From: Lota lota
Lineage: Eukaryota > Chordata > Actinopteri > Gadiformes > Lotidae
Reading direction: 5' to 3'
DNA: 64,000 bases
Assembly (NCBI GenBank): GCA_026745465.1
Contig: JACYXH010000178.1
Location: 124,001-188,000 of the forward strand
Part shown: positions 34,422-64,000 of the stretch, one piece after another
How positions within the stretch are numbered: the first letter of the stretch is position 1
How the letters are laid out: every line of letters begins with the position of its first letter
Notes under the pieces: generated by a model
Seen by the model: the letters and a program-made list of their open reading frames with translations, nothing else
The model's database searches: none
What the model was told of the DNA's origin: nothing
Position numbers and translations under genes: made by a program

Positions 34422-35302
34422 TACAAACAGGCCCCAGACCGCATACGACGCTCCCTCTCGTCAGACGTAAGGTGGGTGCGGCCCAACTGCATAGGTTCAG
34501 GTTCAGGAAAACGTGCGGGTTCATTTCCGGTTGAGGTAAATCCAGGGGGAGGTGGCCGGAAGACAGGAGAATACCGGAGTGTACGTTCGCGTTGTCGTTC
34601 ACGCAGCCGGTTATCCAAACGAACGGCAAGGGAGATTAGGTGGTCCAAACTCGGGGAATCATCTCGAGACGCCAACTCGTCTCGGATGGTGTCAGAGAGC
34701 GCGCTCGAAAAAACTCCCAGCAGAGCCTCTTCGTTCCACCCACTCTCTGCAGCCAGGGTGCGGAACTCCACCGTGAACTCAGCGACGCTTCGCGTTCCTT
34801 GGCGTATCGATAGTAAACGTTGAGAAGCCTCTCTGCCTCTGATCGGATGATCGAAGACCTTGCGCATCTCCTCGGTGAATCTCGAGTAAGAGGAACAAAT
34901 CTCCGACCCTCGCTCCCACAACGCTGTAGCCCAGGCAAGGGCATCGCCTTTCAGCGCCTCGATTATATAAGCGATCCGTGACTTCTCGGACGGATAGGTG
35001 AGCAGCTGGAGCTCAAAAACAAGGGAGCACTGTACCAAAAATGCACCGCAAGATCCCAGGTCACCCTTGTAGCGTTCAGGAGCGGGGATGGAAGGTTCTC
35101 GGGAAGACGTCGGGGAAATCGAAACGGCGGGTTGAGACGCCGGAGTCCCGGTGGACGGTAACGAAGCGCGGAGCTCGCTGAGCGCCTGGGTCACCCCTTG
35201 GAGAGTTGTAGCGAACTCCTGGAACGCCTGCTCATGTTGACCAAGCCGAACCCCTTGGTTGGAGATTACTTGCCGTAACGAATCAAGGTCCGCTGGATCC
35301 AT
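34352..35302 (-). CDS. Gypsy Gag-like protein (intact frame)
   Basis: 316 codons. Starts 17 bp inside the 5' LTR end (MDPADLDSL). The capsid-like core includes RFTEEMRKVFDHP and SVAEFTVEFRTLA; the C-terminus has one CCHC zinc knuckle, CLYCGQSGHYRSSC. No stops, so Gag could be made if the LTR is transcribed. Its function would be RNA packaging of this or related elements. Confidence 0.9.
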   Translation of the reverse strand: MDPADLDSLRQVISNQGVRLGQHEQAFQEFATTLQGVTQALSELRASLPSTGTPASQPAVSISPTSSREPSIPAPERYKGDLGSCGAFLVQCSLVFELQLLTYPSEKSRIAYIIEALKGDALAWATALWERGSEICSSYSRFTEEMRKVFDHPIRGREASQRLLSIRQGTRSVAEFTVEFRTLAAESGWNEEALLGVFSSALSDTIRDELASRDDSPSLDHLISLAVRLDNRLRERQRERTLRYSPVFRPPPPGFTSTGNEPARFPEPEPMQLGRTHLTSDERERRMRSGACLYCGQSGHYRSSCPIRPGNGPARQ

Positions 35303-35318
35303 ATTGGCCAGATCGTAA

Positions 35319-35635
35319 TGTTACGTTGTCTGTTACGCTGACAGGACGAGAACCCAAATGCGGACACTACGAGGCGGAGATGTGATAGATTCCAAAAGAT
35401 TTATTTTCCAAAAGAACAGGTTAGGGGTAGACAGGGAGAGAATAACGATATCTGTTTACTGGAACGAAGTAACTAACACGAGGTGGTTAAACAACGATCT
35501 GGCACCGGCTGCTAGGAAGACTGGTGTTTAAGTAGAGTGCGGTGATTGTTTAATTGAAGGCTGGTGTGGAAAGCAGAGTGCACGAGGTGGAATAGCAGCC
35601 GGCGCCCCTGGGTAGTGGAAGAGGGTGTCATGACA
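35319..35635 (-). repeat. 5' LTR of the gypsy element
   Basis: 317 bp with TG...CA ends; contains tttatttt-type AT-rich core. Only 16 bp separate it from the gag start codon, leaving an unusually short leader with no obvious TGG-type primer site. Confidence 0.95.
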
Positions 35636-35925
35636 CTTTCCTATTACCTTTTATAAGATCTGGAACAGAGATTATAATAATGATTTATTTCAAAGAAAAT
35701 GTAAGGCAAAACCTATACATTAGAGCAATAGACATACAATTGATGGGGATCCCAATCTTTGCTAACGGTCAAAGACACAATAAACGTGTTTGAATTTAAA
35801 TATATTTCCCCCTGTAAAATATTGGCCCGCATATGTTTTGCCAACAACTGCCATCGGTCTGAGGTATAACACTGTGCTTCATTGTTCTCCAAAGCATGTT
35901 CTAAAGGTGTGTGCGGCCTGGTTAG

Positions 35926-36408
35926 TCAACAATCCAGCTTCTCCCCATCACTGCTCCAGTGTGAATAGTAAGGTTTCAAAAGATTTACATGAAATAACAA
36001 TGTGGCTTTCCTGCTAGTAGGAGTTGAAATTAGAGCATTAATTATCAGGCTGAAGAGCAAGAACAAGATCACCAGCAGCCAATTGTCTATGTCAATTATC
36101 TTGGTCATACAGAATTTACATATTTTCTTGTGCTTTTCCCAACACCTGCCTTGCCATTTCTCCAGCCAAAAACAGCCTTTGTCTAAATTCATTGACATGG
36201 TGAATTACATTTTGTGGGGTTCCGCTATCTGCCAACTATCATTTAAAACAGCCATGGGGCTGTGCAACGTTTGACCAAAAACTAAATAATTTGGACTAAA
36301 TCCCGAGCTGTCTTGTACTACCTCCCTAGCCGCCAACGACAACCAAGGCAATCCTTGCTCCCAGTTCTTTCTGAGCTTGGTACAGTACAAGCAAAACAAT
36401 GACTTCAA
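35926..36408 (-). pseudogene. Degenerate second gypsy-type integrase fragment
   Basis: Minus strand near 36205-36400 reads WLSLAAREVVQDSSGFSPNY and LVFGQTLHSP, the end of a gypsy integrase; 35940-36010 reads CHVNLLKPY-like (FHVNLLKPYYS), the usual region after it. Stops and shifts separate the pieces. It is unrelated in sequence to the 31123 element and much older. Confidence 0.8.
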
Positions 36409-36486
36409 TGTTTGATGAAAACGTTAAAGGGCACCTTGAGATTGGGCATGCTGTAGCCTTGTAATGCTTAATGCTTAGCTGTTTTT

Positions 36487-36895
36487 GTCATGTTCTGTCT
36501 TTGTCCTTATTTTGTTTAGTGTTCGTTCTCCCCTTTTCCACCAGATGTCCCTAAACTTTTCCCCTCACCTTCAACTCCAGCCTGCAATCACCTCATTCCC
36601 CTAACCTGTGTGTTCTTGTCTATCTTCCCACCTGAACTCATTCGCCGATCACTCTCTCCCCATTTATATTAGTTCACCTCCTTTGTTCCCTTGTCGGTTC
36701 TTTGTTTTTGTCATGTCCCTTGCTCCTTGTGGTTCCCAAATTGTAGTGTTTTTTTTTCCGGCCTGTTCATGGAACAGAGATTTTGAATTTCTTTATTAAA
36801 AGTCATTTTTGTTACTTTTCCAGAGTTGTCTGCAATTGGATCTATACTTCTTTGTTCCTGCTGCCCCGCCCGCATCCCACAGTTGATCAACATGA
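36487..36895 (+). repeat. Possible old LTR-like sequence
   Basis: Pyrimidine-rich stretch with repeated tttgtcatgt words, then tctttattaaaagtcattttt and a terminal ttgatcaaca. The arrangement resembles the U3-R-U5 of a fish gypsy LTR and lies beside the integrase remnant. Ends are not defined. Confidence 0.4.
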
Positions 36896-37273
36896 TCTGT
36901 CACTGATCATGTTGCAATCTGACCCTGTTTCCAGCTTGAAATGACCACTGATGTAGGCCTATTTGTAAGCTACATTAATAAATAAGTGACCTAACACGTG
37001 TGGAGCCTGATGATCATCATTCATTTATATTTATAATAATTATGTTTAAATTTGTGATCAATAAAAAACATTACAAATAATAAAAGTGGGCGGGGATTCA
37101 GGGTCTGGAGCCCGGCAAGACGAGACCTTGGCTACCGGGAAATAAAATAGGCGATATGGCTATCTACTGGTTACTTAGTTTAAACACGTTTGTATGTTTT
37201 GGTTCATTGTGGTTTCTGGACAGCCAATCTGCTAACATGGATTTTGGGCATCTAAATTCTGAAAAAAAAAACG

Positions 37274-37276
<3 letters not shown>

Positions 37277-37354
<78 letters not shown>
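37277..37354. repeat. (TA)n microsatellite
   Basis: About 38 TA units. Copy A has only short AT runs in the same place (near 23620). Confidence 0.97.
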
Positions 37355-37360
<6 letters not shown>

Positions 37361-37699
37361 ACATGTCATAGGTCTACATCAAATAAAATAACAATTAAAT
37401 AGGCTAATAACACCAACATTTGTGTGCAATTAAGTTTTCACTTAATTGACTCAACACGTGGTGCCATAATCAAACTGCAGTAGTAGGCTATATAAAGATG
37501 GCTGTCTTATTGGCCTATATTGTTTTAAAAGGGTGTTACTCTTGTGTGTGGTAGCAGGGCGGAAGGCTCGCAGTGGATGAGCTGCAGAGAAGGGAAGGGG
37601 TCGGGAGAATAGGGTTGAGTCTATTTCAAACCAGTAGCTCATCGAAATAGCATATCTTGTCATCACGATCATCATGACGAGCTGAATCGCTTTTCAACA

Positions 37700-38048
37700 A
37701 GTTGGTCTTGCCCCCTACCCCCCTCCCCCGCCCCCTCCACCCCGCCCCCCGCCCCGCCCCGAATTGCGTATGTCTACCAGAAGGTGGACTGCGCCACCGT
37801 GGAAGGAGATCGAACTACCTCCCGCCTCCTTCGCAAATCAGCTGACGCTGATTGGCACCGCTGCACCAGAGCTCACCTAATGGACGTTGTAATAGTTTAA
37901 CCAGTGGCAGCTGCGGTGCTAGAGCCGCGACACCGCTTCCGTAACGGACGCACACTAGTAGATACATCTGCATGGGCCGGTGTAATTAAGCCCATATGGC
38001 TGCAGAGGTGCCCTACGCGTGAGGAATGGGTTAATCGGTGTCGCAGCC
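37700..38048 (+). promoter_or_regulatory. spire2 promoter and 5' UTR region
   Basis: GC-rich stretch with repeated CCCCGCCCC/CCCGCCCC words (37730-37760), candidate Sp1/KLF sites, followed by CpG-containing sequence up to the start codon. Fits a CpG-type promoter. No TATA box was seen. Start site unknown. Confidence 0.5.
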
Positions 38049-51415
<13,367 letters not shown>

Positions 51416-52779
51416 TCCGAGAGCCTACCGTTGCACTGTTTGATTGAATGAGCTAGCCCCGCCCCCTCTGCCGCCACCCCGCACCCCTTCTCCAGATACT
51501 CGAATCCAGTTCCAGTGTTGGACCGCCCCCTCCTCCGGACACACACACGCACGTGACCGCCGGCCATGACATGTTGTCTTCATTATGTTGTGAATGTATT
51601 ATACCCTTTAGCATGGCCAGAGGCGCAATTAGTGCAAGCTGATTGAGGACATAGCCTTTCTTGCTTGGAAGGTGGCCTGATTTGCGGTTCAGTGGTGGAT
51701 GGGGATTGGCCTACAAGTTGTGGGTGGATAGGAGTGGTGTGACCTCCTGAATGTATGGGACACATTTTATTGGATCACTGATGTAAATAAAGCCGAGGCG
51801 AAACGCGCCCCCCCCACCCCCCCCCCCCCCCCCCGCGCTCCTCCCGCTCTCCCTCCTCGCCTCACTCCCCTGCGGACGTCTGCAATCTGCTCAAGGGTTT
51901 TGTAAACACTGAGTCAACCTCAACTGCAATAAATAAAAGATCTTCAACAAAACGCCACCCTCGCCTGTGTCATTCTTGAGAACCCGTCGTAGAACCTCAT
52001 AACCATGGGTCCAAGAAGCTCCATTTCTACACAGAACATTTCCACAGAATAGCTGGCTCTGCTCTGCTCTTCTGGTTGGTCTTGATCAAATACTGGTGGC
52101 AACATGTTTCATTGATGACAATGGAACCTCTATCCAACCCAGAGCCAATATGGTCCATATTGTTGGTCTTTAACAAGCTTGGACTTGGAGCCCGATCACT
52201 AGGCTCCCAAGACGGCACGTGGCACTATTTAGTCTCCTACGTCATGCGTCCATAGTTCTACTTTATAGGACATCTGTTTGCCTGCCAGAATGTATCACTG
52301 TTGATTTGATCTGATTTGCTTGTCTATCAACGTATGCAAGTTACTTTTGAAACCATCAGTTCATTTTGATTGAATGGTAGCAGCCCTATACATTTTAATA
52401 AAAATATCTGCAGGTTTGGACAATAATAAAAACCGATTTGCGACAACATTGGGCCTTTAATGCCCCGCCTCTAGCCTCATGAATAAGTAATCTACACATC
52501 TGAATGTCGATTGGTTGATTCCATCTGTCATCTGGCTCCGATTTACTCTACATACCGACAGCTCAAAGCTTTAATTCAACAAACCCTCCCCATCGACGAC
52601 TCTCTTTTTGGGGGGCTTTTTTCTCTCTCTCTTCTGTTTCCTGCAGTCTGTACGTAAGTGGGTGTGTCGATCGGCCAGTGTAGCCTGGTTGGTGCTTATG
52701 CGCACTCAGAAAAGAGGAAAAAGTTCATGGTGAGTTTAGTCTGAAACCCGCCCGCCTCTGAGTAGGCTAGCCGTCCAGA
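51416..52779. other. spire2 3' UTR and sntb2 upstream region
   Basis: The spire2 3' UTR runs to AATAAA at 51786-51791 or to the aataaataaa cluster near 51930. A poly(C) tract lies at 51808-51835. The 700 bp before the sntb2 start include a pyrimidine tract (52600-52640); promoter elements could not be pinned down. Confidence 0.55.
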
Positions 52780-63868
<11,089 letters not shown>

Positions 63869-64000
63869 GTGAGAACGTGTGTGTGTGCATGTTTGTGTTG
63901 TGGTACTATTCAAAATGCTACGTGTGTGTGTGTATAAACAGAAACAGTTATGTTCCAGTCCACTCACCTTTTTATGAAGTGAACAGCCTCCTGGGGCTTT

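Larger units (their letters stand above)
31123..35635 (-). mobile_element. Ty3/gypsy chromovirus LTR retrotransposon
   Basis: Two 317-bp LTRs (31123-31439 and 35319-35635) bound a 3.9 kb interior with gag, protease, reverse transcriptase, a truncated RNase H, integrase and a chromodomain on the minus strand. LTR ends are TG...CA, and a 5-bp CTTTC duplication flanks the element (31118-31122 and 35636-35640). A purine-rich tract (gaggagggggtac) lies right before the 3' LTR, as expected of a polypurine tract. Frameshifts, an internal deletion and a substituted RT catalytic residue make it non-autonomous. It inserted after the segmental duplication. Confidence 0.97.

Overview
This is a stretch of vertebrate nuclear DNA, almost certainly from a ray-finned (teleost) fish. 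The genes are split by introns and are recognisable vertebrate orthologues. (CA/GT)n microsatellites are very dense, and the transposons are of types common in fish: Tc1-like, foldback MITEs, a chromodomain Ty3/gypsy element and a tRNA-derived SINE. The genes are orthologues of human chromosome 16q genes. I cannot name the species from sequence alone.

Layout. 1-4460: tandem array of a ~1.94 kb unit, each unit carrying the last coding exon of gabarapl2. 4250-7429 (-): complete gabarapl2 in four exons, head to head across a ~565 bp promoter region with tmem231 (7995-16333, +, seven exons, 309 aa). The last tmem231 intron is of the minor U12 AT-AC class, and intron 4 is swollen by a ~3.9 kb foldback DNA transposon holding a Tc1 copy and a small MITE. 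20149-21339 and 28567-29760 (+): two intact single-exon GlcNAc-6-O-sulfotransferase genes of the CHST5/CHST6 type. They lie in two halves of a tandem segmental duplication whose junction, at 24138-24142, joins spire2 intron 1 sequence to tmem231 exon 6. 29960-30570: probable solo LTR. 31123-35635 (-): full-length but broken Ty3/gypsy chromovirus with near-identical LTRs. 38049-51415 (+): complete spire2, 15 coding exons, 798 aa. 52780 to past the right edge (+): first five coding exons of sntb2 (beta-2-syntrophin).

The genes are not an operon. They act in different systems: gabarapl2 in autophagy and Golgi traffic, tmem231 at the ciliary transition zone, chst in keratan-type sulfation, spire2 in actin nucleation on vesicles, and sntb2 in the dystrophin complex. 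Their adjacency is conserved synteny. For gabarapl2, tmem231 and CHST5/6 the human order is the same.

The main points of interest are structural: three copies of the gabarapl2 tail exon; the segmental duplication with a readable 5-bp microhomology junction; a chst pair whose coding differences are mostly amino-acid replacements while flanking DNA has diverged far more; and microsatellites or a SINE sitting directly on splice sites. Exon boundaries were placed by eye from splice signals, reading-frame continuity and family conservation; summed exon lengths stay in frame for all complete genes.
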